A stretch of DNA of 64,000 nt from Candidatus Zixiibacteriota bacterium. GTDB taxonomy: Bacteria; RBG-13-66-14; B26-G2; WVWN01. The notes under the pieces were generated by a model. It ran no database searches, was not told the DNA's origin, and saw only the letters and a program-made list of their open reading frames with translations. This document shows, piece by piece, positions 6,952-15,050 of this stretch; position 1 is the stretch's first letter; every line of letters begins with the position of its first letter. The position numbers were made by a program, and so were the translations under genes. Location: assembly GCA_011773985.1 (NCBI GenBank), contig WVWN01000001.1:74984-138983 (forward strand), in the 5' to 3' direction.

Positions 6952-8088
6952 TTAGTCCCGGCCCGACTCGATGAGCTCGACGTTGGCGCGCGGGATTACG
7001 TCTTCGCCGCCGTCGTCGAACTTGACGCCGAGAACGCGGACTTTGGCCTCCGTATCCAAGACTTGCAATTCCACCGGCAGCGACGTGACTTCGCCCAGCT
7101 TGCCGAAGTACGGCTCGCGGATGACGCGTACGCGCGAGCCCACCTCCAGGTTGGCCTCGTCGCCTTCCTCGCTCCCCACCCTCGCCACGACCTTGCCCGG
7201 GTTAGGTATAATTATCTCCGGCCTTATTACTCCCGCGCGGATTTGGGTGGCGCCGTTGACGGAGGCCAACATCCCCTCGCGGGATGTCAGCAACTCGAAG
7301 GTGGCCTGTGCCATCGGCATCTCGCCGAAGCCTTCCGTAACCACGAGGGTGACGCCCAACGTCTCGTGGCCGGTGATCGCGACGCCGAGGTCGAAGCCCA
7401 GGAAGCTGCGCAGGTCGCGGTCGTGGAAGCCGCCCGCGATGACGGCCACCGCGCCCACCTCGATCGCCTTCTTGAGCGCCGCCGCGGTGGCGAGGCTGCC
7501 CCCCAGTATTACCTTGCCTTCGCACTCCGGGCCGATGTCGTCCGCGCCGAGCACGTCGCGCGCCGCGGACGCGACCGTCTTCATCTCGCCGTACGCCTCG
7601 CCGCCGATGCCGAAGATCCCCTGGACGAAGGTGCCGACGCATTCCACGTCGACGCCCTCGTTGCCTATGACCTCCACGACCTCCCCGTCGACGTACGCCG
7701 TAACGGAGACCGCCATGGGCGGCTCGCGGATGATGACCTGGCCCGTAACGTCGGACACCGTCTCGACGGTCCCCTTGACGGGGGACGCGGCTTTCGACGT
7801 GAAGAGGCCGAAGAGCTGTTTCATCCGGGCTATTACCTGGCCTTCCTCGACCTTCGCCCCCTTCTCGAGCAACATGTACTTGGGAATGTCCTCGGGCGGC
7901 ATGCCCAGCTTGTTGGCTACGTTCACCGTCTCGACGTTGCCCGGTAAAAACGTGCGCGCCACGACGTCGAGGGCTTTAACTTTATCGCCCTTTTTTACGA
8001 GCACCTCGCCCGCGAGCGGAAGACGTCGCTGTTTGCGCACCAGCGCCGTCTCGACGACTTTTAGGCCCGGGGTGTAAGCGTGGACCAT
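6952..8088 (-). CDS. Barrel-sandwich (RnfC-like) and KOW domain protein
   Basis: The 378-residue protein has no signal peptide. The N-terminal region (about 20-130) has two lipoyl/RnfC-like barrel-sandwich half motifs, PLAGEVLVKKGDKVKALDVV and KGAKVEEGQVIA, and ASPVKGTVETVSD. The middle (about 130-310) is glycine-rich alpha/beta sequence with AVAVIAGGFHDRDLRSFLGF. The C-terminus (about 315-375) reads VGSRVRVIREPYFGKLGEV, a KOW-type small barrel. Neither a lipoylated lysine nor RnfC cofactor motifs are evident. It lies between the secreted protein gene and module copy 1. It could be a cytoplasmic scaffold for the membrane module, but that is inference. Confidence 0.8.
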   Translation of the reverse strand: MVHAYTPGLKVVETALVRKQRRLPLAGEVLVKKGDKVKALDVVARTFLPGNVETVNVANKLGMPPEDIPKYMLLEKGAKVEEGQVIARMKQLFGLFTSKAASPVKGTVETVSDVTGQVIIREPPMAVSVTAYVDGEVVEVIGNEGVDVECVGTFVQGIFGIGGEAYGEMKTVASAARDVLGADDIGPECEGKVILGGSLATAAALKKAIEVGAVAVIAGGFHDRDLRSFLGFDLGVAITGHETLGVTLVVTEGFGEMPMAQATFELLTSREGMLASVNGATQIRAGVIRPEIIIPNPGKVVARVGSEEGDEANLEVGSRVRVIREPYFGKLGEVTSLPVELQVLDTEAKVRVLGVKFDDGGEDVIPRANVELIESGRD

Positions 8089-8161
8089 AAGAACTCGGCT
8101 ACCTAGATCGGCCCTCCTCGGGGTGGTCCGTCGGGTGGATGCTTTGCAACTGACTTCGGAA

Positions 8162-8860
8162 TCAAGGCCTCGCCGAGCCGGCGTCGGTCAGCGTCATCGC
8201 AACTTTCCCGAGCGGCGTTCGCCCCAACCTTTTAACCAGCGAACCGTCTTCGGCGAACCAGAAGGTCGCGTCGCCGAAGCACCCTTTGGCCTGAATTACT
8301 TTCGTCGGGACGATCTCGCCCGACACCTCGAGCGTCTGGTCAGCGACGTACTCTAACTTCGTTTTGCGGACCTTCCCCGTCCGGAGCTGGAGGGCCTGAA
8401 CCTCGATTCTACTCCCCGGCGCCGCGAGCCTCGCCAACGCCTCCTCGGCCTCGACCATGCCGAACGACGCCCCGGGGACGTCTATCGTCTCGACCTTATC
8501 ACCTTTGGTTATGGTTACGTTGAAACCTTCCTTCGTCCGCGTGGCTTTGACGGCCGTGGTTTTGCCCTTTTCCGTAACCGCGGAGGCGTAGTAGACGAGG
8601 GTGCCGCCGCTGAGGTAACGGTCGGCGGTCCATTTGAGTGAGAATTGCCCCATCTTATCGCGCCGGGCTTCCGTTACCGCGGTGAACCGCTGGACGACGG
8701 CACTCCCCAGGTTGGCGGTGCTTTCGACGACGTGGCAGTAACCGATATGTTCGTCGCCGTCGTATACGGCGTACCACCAGTCGGCGGCCGCGCGCGCCGG
8801 CGCGGCCACGACGAGCGCCGAGGCCAGAAACGCGAGTAACCGCTTGCGTCGCGACGTCAT
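8162..8860 (-). CDS. Secreted protein of unknown function
   Basis: 232 residues starting with a clear signal peptide, MTSRRKRLLAFLASALVVAA, cleaved near ARA-AADWW. The mature part is rich in beta strands and resembles the small exported proteins that bind lipids or sugars, with DWWYAVYDGDEHIGYCHVV near the start and repeated beta hairpins after it. I cannot assign a family. The ATG at 8860 has GGGAGAG eight bases upstream; an earlier in-frame ATG at 8902 would spoil the signal peptide. It sits between glmL and the barrel/KOW gene and presumably works with the envelope part of the module. Confidence 0.82.
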   Translation of the reverse strand: MTSRRKRLLAFLASALVVAAPARAAADWWYAVYDGDEHIGYCHVVESTANLGSAVVQRFTAVTEARRDKMGQFSLKWTADRYLSGGTLVYYASAVTEKGKTTAVKATRTKEGFNVTITKGDKVETIDVPGASFGMVEAEEALARLAAPGSRIEVQALQLRTGKVRKTKLEYVADQTLEVSGEIVPTKVIQAKGCFGDATFWFAEDGSLVKRLGRTPLGKVAMTLTDAGSARP

Positions 8861-8932
8861 AACGTCTCTCCCTTCGGCGAGCCGAGTTGCGTCCGTCCGC
8901 AATACCCCCGGCGTTTTACGTTCGATTTCAAT

Positions 8933-10759
8933 CTATGCCGTTCGTTGTTCGCCATATCCGGGGTAAACGTTGAGCGCCGTAAGCCAACGTCCTAGCGCGT
9001 CGACGCGCGCGGTCTCATCTTCGGGCAGATGTAGCGGCCGGCCCCGGCAGTCGAGGATGACGCCCACGACGCCCCCCTCGAGTTCCGTCTCGATGGCTTG
9101 GCCCTTCCCTTCGCCGAGGTCGAAAGGCCGTACGGGGTCCAGTTTGGCCACGACCTTCTCGCCCACGCCCAGCGGCAAGAGGACCATCTCGCCGTAGCCT
9201 ATCTCCTCTTCGACGTGTCCACGGCCCGGCCAGTCGGCCGTGATCCTAAGGCAAGCGTGGCCCGCCTTGCCGTTGCCGATGGGAGCGACGCACGAGCCGA
9301 GACGCACCAGGCAATCGCGCTCGAATACCTGGGTGGCGGCAACCGGCATTACGGTGGAGAGGACGCCGAGCTGGGGCATCATGAATATCGAGTCCACGGC
9401 GAGGAAGGTCACGGCCTCCGGGCGGAAGCCGTCTATGAGCATCATCGCGGCCTGTACCCGCCGCGGCGCGTGGGAGAGCACGCCGCCGGAGCCGACCAGC
9501 ATGTCGAGCGTCAGCATGTTGACGAGCGTCTCGCCGGTCATGGTCTGGCTGAACGCGTCCGATATGGTCCGCTCCTGCTGGATGCCCTTCAGGCCCACGG
9601 CGAGGCCTTTGTGTTGGACGAACGCGAGGCGGAGCGCCTCCCGCGCGATGGCCTGCTCGATGATGAGCTCGGTCAGCGTCTGCGGTATCGTCGTGGGCCT
9701 TATCATCTTGTTGCGGATGCGGTCGCGCAGGGCGCGTTCGTCGAGCTCGGCTTTGGGAAGGGGGACCCACCGTATTATGTCCGCCAAGCCCGCCTCCGCG
9801 AGGACGTTGGAGATGGAGTAGGACAGCCCCAAGTTGGCGGAGACGGTTCGGTTGAAGACTTTCTGGAAGACGGAGAAGATGTCGGTCGTGGCGCCGCCGA
9901 CGTCGACGCCGATAACGTCCAACCGCTCCCGTTCGGCTATGGTCTGAATTATGGCGCCGACCGCGGCGGGCGTGGGCATAATGGGCACCGCGGTCCAGGA
10001 CATGAGCTTGGAGTACCCCGGCGCCTGGGCCATGACGTGTTCCATGAAGAGGTTGTGGATCTCGTGCCTCGCCGGGCCGAGGTTCTCGCGCTCGAGCACG
10101 GGCCTGATGTTGTCGACGACGTAGAGGGAGGTTTTTTCGCCCAGCGTCTGTTCGATATTGGGCCGGACGTCTTTGTTGCCGGCGTAGATGACGGGAAGTT
10201 GGAAGCTCGCGCCGAAGCGCGGCCTCGGGTCCGCGGCGCCGATGAGCTCCCCCAACTCGACGACGTGACTTACCGTTCCCCCGTCGACGCCCCCCGACAG
10301 GAGTATCATGTCGGGGCGCAGGCGTCGGATGGCCTCTATTTTCTGGTGCGGGAGGCGGCCGTCGTTGGAGGCCAACACGTCCATGACGATCGCGCCGGCG
10401 CCGAGCGCCGCGCGCTGCGCCGACTCCGCGGTCATGGTCTTGACGACCCCCGCGACCATCATCTGCAGGCCGCCGCCGGCCGAGGAGGTGGACATGTAGA
10501 TGTCGGCGCCCTCGTTCTCGTCCTCGACTACGAGGACCCTGTCGTCGGCTATGAGTTTGCGGCCGGTCAATTCCTCGACCTCGCCCACGGCGTTCAGGAC
10601 GCCGCGCGTCACGTCCTCGGCCGGTTTCTCGACGGTGGTGGGGGCCTCGCCCCGCACTTTGAGGCGGTACTCGTCGCCTTCCTTTTGTATTAGGATGGCC
10701 TTCGTCGTCGTACTGCCGCAATCGGTGGCCAGTATGGTTTTTACGTTCGAGAGCTCCAT
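8933..10759 (-). CDS. glmL: GlmL/MutL-family ASKHA ATPase without a mutase partner
   Basis: A 608-residue member of the glutamate mutase L family, actin-like ATPases thought to protect or reactivate B12-dependent mutases. The first phosphate motif is TDCGSTTTKAILI (about 12-24) and the second is GVDVGGATTDIFSV (about 283-296). A long conserved MSTSSAGGGLQMMVAGVVK block lies near residue 90, and LLSGGVDGG near 155. No glmS, glmE or other cobalamin enzyme gene is near. It sits instead in the middle of two copies of a membrane module. That context suggests the family has a second role, perhaps powering or assembling the membrane complex. The family call is firm; the role is open. Confidence 0.9.
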   Translation of the reverse strand: MELSNVKTILATDCGSTTTKAILIQKEGDEYRLKVRGEAPTTVEKPAEDVTRGVLNAVGEVEELTGRKLIADDRVLVVEDENEGADIYMSTSSAGGGLQMMVAGVVKTMTAESAQRAALGAGAIVMDVLASNDGRLPHQKIEAIRRLRPDMILLSGGVDGGTVSHVVELGELIGAADPRPRFGASFQLPVIYAGNKDVRPNIEQTLGEKTSLYVVDNIRPVLERENLGPARHEIHNLFMEHVMAQAPGYSKLMSWTAVPIMPTPAAVGAIIQTIAERERLDVIGVDVGGATTDIFSVFQKVFNRTVSANLGLSYSISNVLAEAGLADIIRWVPLPKAELDERALRDRIRNKMIRPTTIPQTLTELIIEQAIAREALRLAFVQHKGLAVGLKGIQQERTISDAFSQTMTGETLVNMLTLDMLVGSGGVLSHAPRRVQAAMMLIDGFRPEAVTFLAVDSIFMMPQLGVLSTVMPVAATQVFERDCLVRLGSCVAPIGNGKAGHACLRITADWPGRGHVEEEIGYGEMVLLPLGVGEKVVAKLDPVRPFDLGEGKGQAIETELEGGVVGVILDCRGRPLHLPEDETARVDALGRWLTALNVYPGYGEQRTA

Positions 10760-10806
10760 ATTTACAACGGGCCGGCCGCCACAAAGAGAATCGTTCGCCG
10801 CCGGCC

Positions 10807-11157
10807 TTACTTTCTTTTCTTACCTCTCTTTTTTTCCTTCATCTCGGCCCGCCACTCGGCGTCGTAACGCTCGATGGCCGACAACAGGCGGTCGACGTTT
10901 TCGCGTTCCTCGAGCGCGAGCCGCACGTCGTTGTACGCTCGCACGTTGAAGATCGACCGGACCAGCGGGTCGAAGAAGACCATCACCTGCGAGCCGATGA
11001 ACGAGAGGGGCTTAGCGGACTCCAAAAAGAAGATCGCCGGCGCGGTTAGGCTCCGTTCCACGATGGCGCGGGCGATCTTTTCGATTAGTTCGTCGCGTCG
11101 TTCGGGCGATAGCTCGCCGTATTCCGGTTGGTCCGCCGTGTCAAATAGGCGAGGCAT
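10807..11157 (-). CDS. Small conserved protein of the GlmL cluster
   Basis: 116 residues, no signal peptide, one moderately hydrophobic stretch around residues 38-65 (APAIFFLESAKPLSFIGSQ and MVFFDPLV), and a very basic lysine/arginine C-terminus ending KKRGKKRK. The hydrophobic part may lie on or in the membrane and the tail in the cytoplasm. No Shine-Dalgarno site is obvious before the ATG at 11157. It lies between module copy 2 and glmL with short gaps on both sides, so it is part of the same transcript. I do not know its function. Confidence 0.75.
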   Translation of the reverse strand: MPRLFDTADQPEYGELSPERRDELIEKIARAIVERSLTAPAIFFLESAKPLSFIGSQVMVFFDPLVRSIFNVRAYNDVRLALEERENVDRLLSAIERYDAEWRAEMKEKKRGKKRK

Positions 11158-11205
11158 ATACGTCGCCGGGTTATTCCCGCTCGTCGGCTTCGCGTTGAGC
11201 CGTTT

Positions 11206-11937
11206 CTATAATAAACCCAACGAGGCCAGGGCCCCCTGTATCGGTGCGATGACCGCGGGCCGGAGCCAGCCGTCGATTAGGAACTCCATCCGGCCTATGA
11301 GGAGCGAGATACGCGCCATAACCGTGTAGCCGAAGGCGGCGCCGAAGGAGACCATCAGGAACCAGATGCCCAGACGCGCCGTACTGCCCAGCACGCCCTT
11401 ATGTTCTTTCGAGAAATAGAAATATACGAGCGCGCTCACGACGCCCACTATCAGGAGCGTGTTGCTTACGGAGGTCGGCCAGTCGAAGTGCTGCCCGCCG
11501 GGGCCCTCGGTTATCACGACCGGCGATAGTTTTACCGTCCCCCAAATTTGGTAGATGCAGTTCGCCTGGAGATAGACTATGAACATCAGGCCCGCGCCCA
11601 GGCCGACGGAGAACGCGATGCCGTACCGCGAGACCCACGCCGCTTTGGGAAAGAAGCGGAACAACATCGTAACCCCCAACAGGCCGGCGATTATCGTTAG
11701 CCAACGAAAGTCCAGACGGCCTTCCAACAAGAGCACGACGAAGGCGCCTTTGAGCGGGTCGATCAGGTTCGGGAGCAGCAGGTTGTGGTAATTGTACGCG
11801 ATCCAGAAACCCGCGGAGACGCCTACGAATAGATATTCCGCGAATTTATAAAACGGGTTGTCCTTATACAGAAACGAGAGTATGCACAGCGTCAAAAGCG
11901 CCGCGATCCACGTCCCGAGCAAAGTTAGGCCGTCCAT
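11206..11937 (-). CDS. Membrane protein D2 of the duplicated module
   Basis: 243 residues with about six membrane helices. It matches D1 (3472-4182) along its whole length, with WIAALLTLCILSFLYKDNPF, FVGVSAG, SKEHKG against STEHRG in a loop, and FGAAFGYTVMARISLLIGRM near the C-terminus. The short extension at the C-terminus differs from D1. GGAGG precedes the ATG at 11937. It is the fourth gene of module copy 2, in the same position as D1 in copy 1, so the whole four-gene unit was duplicated and not single genes. Function unknown. Confidence 0.85.
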   Translation of the reverse strand: MDGLTLLGTWIAALLTLCILSFLYKDNPFYKFAEYLFVGVSAGFWIAYNYHNLLLPNLIDPLKGAFVVLLLEGRLDFRWLTIIAGLLGVTMLFRFFPKAAWVSRYGIAFSVGLGAGLMFIVYLQANCIYQIWGTVKLSPVVITEGPGGQHFDWPTSVSNTLLIVGVVSALVYFYFSKEHKGVLGSTARLGIWFLMVSFGAAFGYTVMARISLLIGRMEFLIDGWLRPAVIAPIQGALASLGLL

Positions 11938-11973
11938 TACCGTGCCTCCGAATTGAGAGCCCGCGCGGCCGGG

Positions 11974-12840
11974 TTAAGGCGACGCGGCGGGACCGGTCCT
12001 CGGGCCTTCACGTTTCTCCTCGCGCTGGCGGCGTAATATGAAGTAGGAGATATTCGCGAATATTATGAAAACAATTATTACGAGGTGCGCGATCGACTGC
12101 GCGTCCATGCGGCGCGAAGCTTTGCCCGCGTACGCTAACACGCTTTCGTATTCCGCGGCGCCCTTGAGGCCTCCCAACAGGCCGACGAGTTGGCCCGTCT
12201 GCAGGTAGGGGAAGAACTGCGGCGCCGATACCGCGGTACAGCCGCCGGCCACCTTCCGCTGGTACAACGCGTTGGCCACGCGAACCCACGCCGGGATGCC
12301 CGGGTCGCCCGCCGAGAGGTCCATCACGAGGTCGATGTCCTTCAGGTTGCGGACCTTGGCCAGTATGGCTAAGCCGGCGGTAGGCTCGCCGGCCATGTCT
12401 TTGGGGAATACTTCCCCCAAAGACGCCCCGAGCGACTTTATGACGATGTCGCCGCCCGGTTTGTAGCCCAGGTTAACGTAATCGCGGCCGTATTCGAGGT
12501 CGTATTCCTTCCCCACTTCGGCCAAAGCGCTCACCGCCATCTGGGCGCCTTGCGGCCAGAGCGCCATAATTATGACCTTGTGTTTTTTGGTGAAGCAGTG
12601 GCGGAGGAAGGCCAGGGCCATGGGATGGACCTCGGGTGCCGCGGCCGGGTCGTAGTCGAACGCGACCAGGACGTTCGAGCCCGGCGGCAGGTTCTCCACC
12701 TCTTCGTAAATGCTTTCCGTTTGGGGCGTTACCTTGACGCGCATCCCGAGCGGGAGTAAGAGCGGGATCACGACGGCCACGGCGATCACCAGGAAAATAA
12801 TTCGGCGGTCAATATCGGCCAACCAACGGACGAATTTCAT
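11974..12840 (-). CDS. Membrane-anchored protein C2 of the duplicated module
   Basis: 288 residues with the same plan as C1: N-terminal helix (about 12-33), a large alpha/beta region, C-terminal helix and a charged tail ending in proline and alanine. Shared with C1 are FDYDPA, FLRHC, the YLQTGQLVG motif and GGLKGAAEYE, and MDAQSIAHL against MDAQTIVHL just before the last helix. I chose the ATG at 12840 because GGGAGGT lies ahead of it and the N-terminus then lines up with C1. The in-frame ATG at 12897 would overlap the previous gene. Function unknown. Confidence 0.85.
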   Translation of the reverse strand: MKFVRWLADIDRRIIFLVIAVAVVIPLLLPLGMRVKVTPQTESIYEEVENLPPGSNVLVAFDYDPAAAPEVHPMALAFLRHCFTKKHKVIIMALWPQGAQMAVSALAEVGKEYDLEYGRDYVNLGYKPGGDIVIKSLGASLGEVFPKDMAGEPTAGLAILAKVRNLKDIDLVMDLSAGDPGIPAWVRVANALYQRKVAGGCTAVSAPQFFPYLQTGQLVGLLGGLKGAAEYESVLAYAGKASRRMDAQSIAHLVIIVFIIFANISYFILRRQREEKREGPRTGPAASP

Positions 12841-12883
12841 CGAGCGTAACCTCCCGGCGCCTGAGACGAACCGCTCACGATGT

Positions 12884-13528
12884 CTACTCCTCTCCAAGGT
12901 ACGACCGCTCGATGCCGAGCAGTATCCTGAGCGACGTCGAGACCACGCCCAGCGACGCGCCGATCAATATGGCCCGCTGCCCGGCGGTGTTGAAGATGTT
13001 CATTATTCTATCCTTGAGCCAGTCGGGCGTGAGGAAAACCAACGAATCCGGCCACCACGCCGGGACCCAGGCCGAACCTATCGGTACTTGCCCGAGCATC
13101 ACGACGACGGCCGCGACGAGCAGTAGCGTCGCGTCGACGGTTCGGGCCCGGAAAGCCCGGTACGCCGCCGAGGCGACGAAAAACGCCAAAAGCGCGAATA
13201 CCGTGGACGACATGGGGAAGATCAAGTAGTTGAACAGCCAGTCGAAGACGGTCCCTTCTTTGATACCCCAGCCTATGCCGATTATGGCCATCGCGAAGAG
13301 GCCGGCGATGAGGGCGAAGGAATAGGGCCAATCGGCGCGGCGGTAGCGAATCTTCATATAGTTGATGCGGAGGAGGTTAAACGCCCCCACTAATATTGCG
13401 AAAGCGATCACCACCAGGTACCATTTCTGGATTTGGCTCGCGACGTCGCGGAGGGCGGGCACGAAGAACTCGAGGATTATTGTTACCCCCGCGACGAAGG
13501 CCACGATCATAGGTATCTCGCGCCGCAT
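12884..13528 (-). CDS. Polytopic membrane protein B2 of the duplicated module
   Basis: 214 residues with about six membrane helices, paralogous to B1. Both begin MRRE and share the loop YRRADWPYS or YRRRDWLYS, the block ASAAYRAFRARTVDATLLL, VVMLGQV, and the ending LLGIERSYLGE. AAGGAG precedes the ATG at 13528. It follows A2 by 52 bases. The strict conservation of the arginines in the cytoplasmic loop, with much looser helices, suggests a docking site for a soluble partner such as GlmL; that is inference. Confidence 0.85.
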   Translation of the reverse strand: MRREIPMIVAFVAGVTIILEFFVPALRDVASQIQKWYLVVIAFAILVGAFNLLRINYMKIRYRRADWPYSFALIAGLFAMAIIGIGWGIKEGTVFDWLFNYLIFPMSSTVFALLAFFVASAAYRAFRARTVDATLLLVAAVVVMLGQVPIGSAWVPAWWPDSLVFLTPDWLKDRIMNIFNTAGQRAILIGASLGVVSTSLRILLGIERSYLGEE

Positions 13529-13580
13529 ATAGGTTCTCCTTGCCGGAAAGCTTCCTCGTGCGAAAGCCGCCGGGGAGCGG

Positions 13581-14756
13581 TTACTTCACCACGAAGAGTT
13601 GCTCGAGGGCGATCGACCGCCCGAAAAGTTCGAAGCCGAATTGCGCCAGAAACGCGGTAACGACGCCTACGATTATGGAGATCAATATTATGACTTTACC
13701 CAGGTCCTGGCCGACGAGGCTCCCCAGGAGCCGAGGCTCCCGACTGAGGTAGGCGCTCGCCGCGAATAGCTCCTCGCCGATCAGCGTATAGTCGCACGCC
13801 GCGATGAAGAAGGGGAGTTGCGAGGGCATCGCCGTCCCGGCTATTTGGATAGCGCCGACGGAGTGGCCGGTCTCGGCCAGGATTAGCGATTCGGCGTAGA
13901 ACGTACCGAGGTAAAAGTTGGCCGCGGGCTTCTCCCGCAACATAATGCCGTCTACGCCGGCGACGTAGCCGAACTGGTCGTCCGTCAGGTACCGGACGTT
14001 CTCGCGACGGTACGCGTCCGGCCGGCCCGCCTCGAGGTAAGCTTCTTTGACGACTTCTTGCGCGGTGGACATCACCAGCGAACGCGAGCACGGCACGAGT
14101 AAGGCGGCGTCGTACTCGGCTATCATAGTGGCTACCCTTCCCAGTATCGTTACCGCGGCGATGGTCTGGATGTCGTCAATGTCGGCTATCCCCGGGACGT
14201 AGAGGACCGGTTTGCCCATTTCCGTGGCCCGCCCCACCGCTTCCTGCACCGCCTCCAGGCCCGCGATGCGACGGATGAAGAGCTCTTTGCCCGCCCGTGC
14301 TTGCGAGATAAAATACAGCACGAATGCCGCCAGCACGACGGAGGCGACGAGCATATTGAGCCGGTCCGGGTGGAACCATTCGGCGGTCGCCTTGACCGGC
14401 CCAGCCGGCGCCGCGTCCGTGCTCATCCTCTCGCCGCGTGCACGAACCTTGTAGAAATATTCGACGCCGTTCTCGGCTTCTTCGTCCGTAAACTCATAAT
14501 TTTCCTTGCCGGATTCGACCTCGCCCAATCTCTCGTACTCGCCCGCGGCGCGCGTAGCCCGCCAAACCTCGTAAGCGAGGACTTGCACTTTCCGCCCGGC
14601 TTCGTCCGGCGAAGGCTGCCAGGTTAGGGTGATCGAGCTGCCCGCGTCGAGGGGCGTGTCCCGGGCCGTAACACCCTCCGCCGCTTGCAACATTTGGCCG
14701 AAAGCCGGGGCCGCTAAGGCCATAATGATAAACACGCCCAAAGGGACCGACTTCAT
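13581..14756 (-). CDS. Fibronectin III plus conserved membrane domain protein A2
   Basis: 391 residues, first gene of the cluster. Signal peptide about 1-24, fibronectin type III domain about 30-120 (SITLTWQPSP ... VEYFYKVRARG), a membrane helix about 135-155, then the conserved domain with RRIAGLEAVQEAVGRATEMG, DDQFGYVAGVDGIM, FYAESLILAETG and CDYTLIGEELFAAS, and a C-terminal helix. It is paralogous to A1 over the full length. GAGGT precedes the ATG at 14756, and a good promoter lies about 90 bases upstream at 14844-14872. The domain with unknown function is probably cytoplasmic if the fibronectin part is outside. Function unknown. Confidence 0.87.
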   Translation of the reverse strand: MKSVPLGVFIIMALAAPAFGQMLQAAEGVTARDTPLDAGSSITLTWQPSPDEAGRKVQVLAYEVWRATRAAGEYERLGEVESGKENYEFTDEEAENGVEYFYKVRARGERMSTDAAPAGPVKATAEWFHPDRLNMLVASVVLAAFVLYFISQARAGKELFIRRIAGLEAVQEAVGRATEMGKPVLYVPGIADIDDIQTIAAVTILGRVATMIAEYDAALLVPCSRSLVMSTAQEVVKEAYLEAGRPDAYRRENVRYLTDDQFGYVAGVDGIMLREKPAANFYLGTFYAESLILAETGHSVGAIQIAGTAMPSQLPFFIAACDYTLIGEELFAASAYLSREPRLLGSLVGQDLGKVIILISIIVGVVTAFLAQFGFELFGRSIALEQLFVVK

Positions 14757-14843
14757 ATCGGGTACCTCGTACGTTTCGGACGACGCACTTAACGTTACCG
14801 CGGAAGGACCCGGCGCGGTTCGTATCCGTTTAACGATTAAAAA

Positions 14844-14872
14844 AATTTACCACGATGGCGTTACCGTGTCAA
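14844..14872 (-). promoter_or_regulatory. Promoter of the GlmL membrane-module cluster
   Basis: On the minus strand TTGACA (14867-14872) and TAAATT (14844-14849) are exactly 17 bases apart. The predicted start leaves an untranslated leader of roughly 80 bases before A2. The cluster has no other equally good promoter inside, so it may be one long transcript of about 11 kb ending at 3391. Confidence 0.75.
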
Positions 14873-14968
14873 GAATTAAAAAAGGCGTATGGCCTACTTA
14901 TACGGTTCCGCCGGGCGCGGGAGCGGCGCGCCCGTAACCCGCGTTCTACTTTCGATGCGAAATAGGAG

Positions 14969-14997
14969 TTGACACGCGGCCCCCGTAGATGTAAAAT
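14969..14997 (+). promoter_or_regulatory. Promoter of the bactofilin gene
   Basis: TTGACA (14969-14974) and TAAAAT (14992-14997) with a 17 base spacer on the plus strand. The start point would be near 15004, about 47 bases before the bactofilin ATG. It is divergent from the GlmL-cluster promoter, with 96 bases between the two -35 boxes. Confidence 0.8.
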
Positions 14998-15050
14998 TTA
15001 ATTAGTATTATTTTAATTTTGGCTCAGCGTGCTCGTTAACCCTGGGTTTA

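Noticed and set aside
9098-10693. 531-residue plus-strand frame opposite glmL
   Set aside because: An antisense shadow without family features; glmL is clearly the coding strand.
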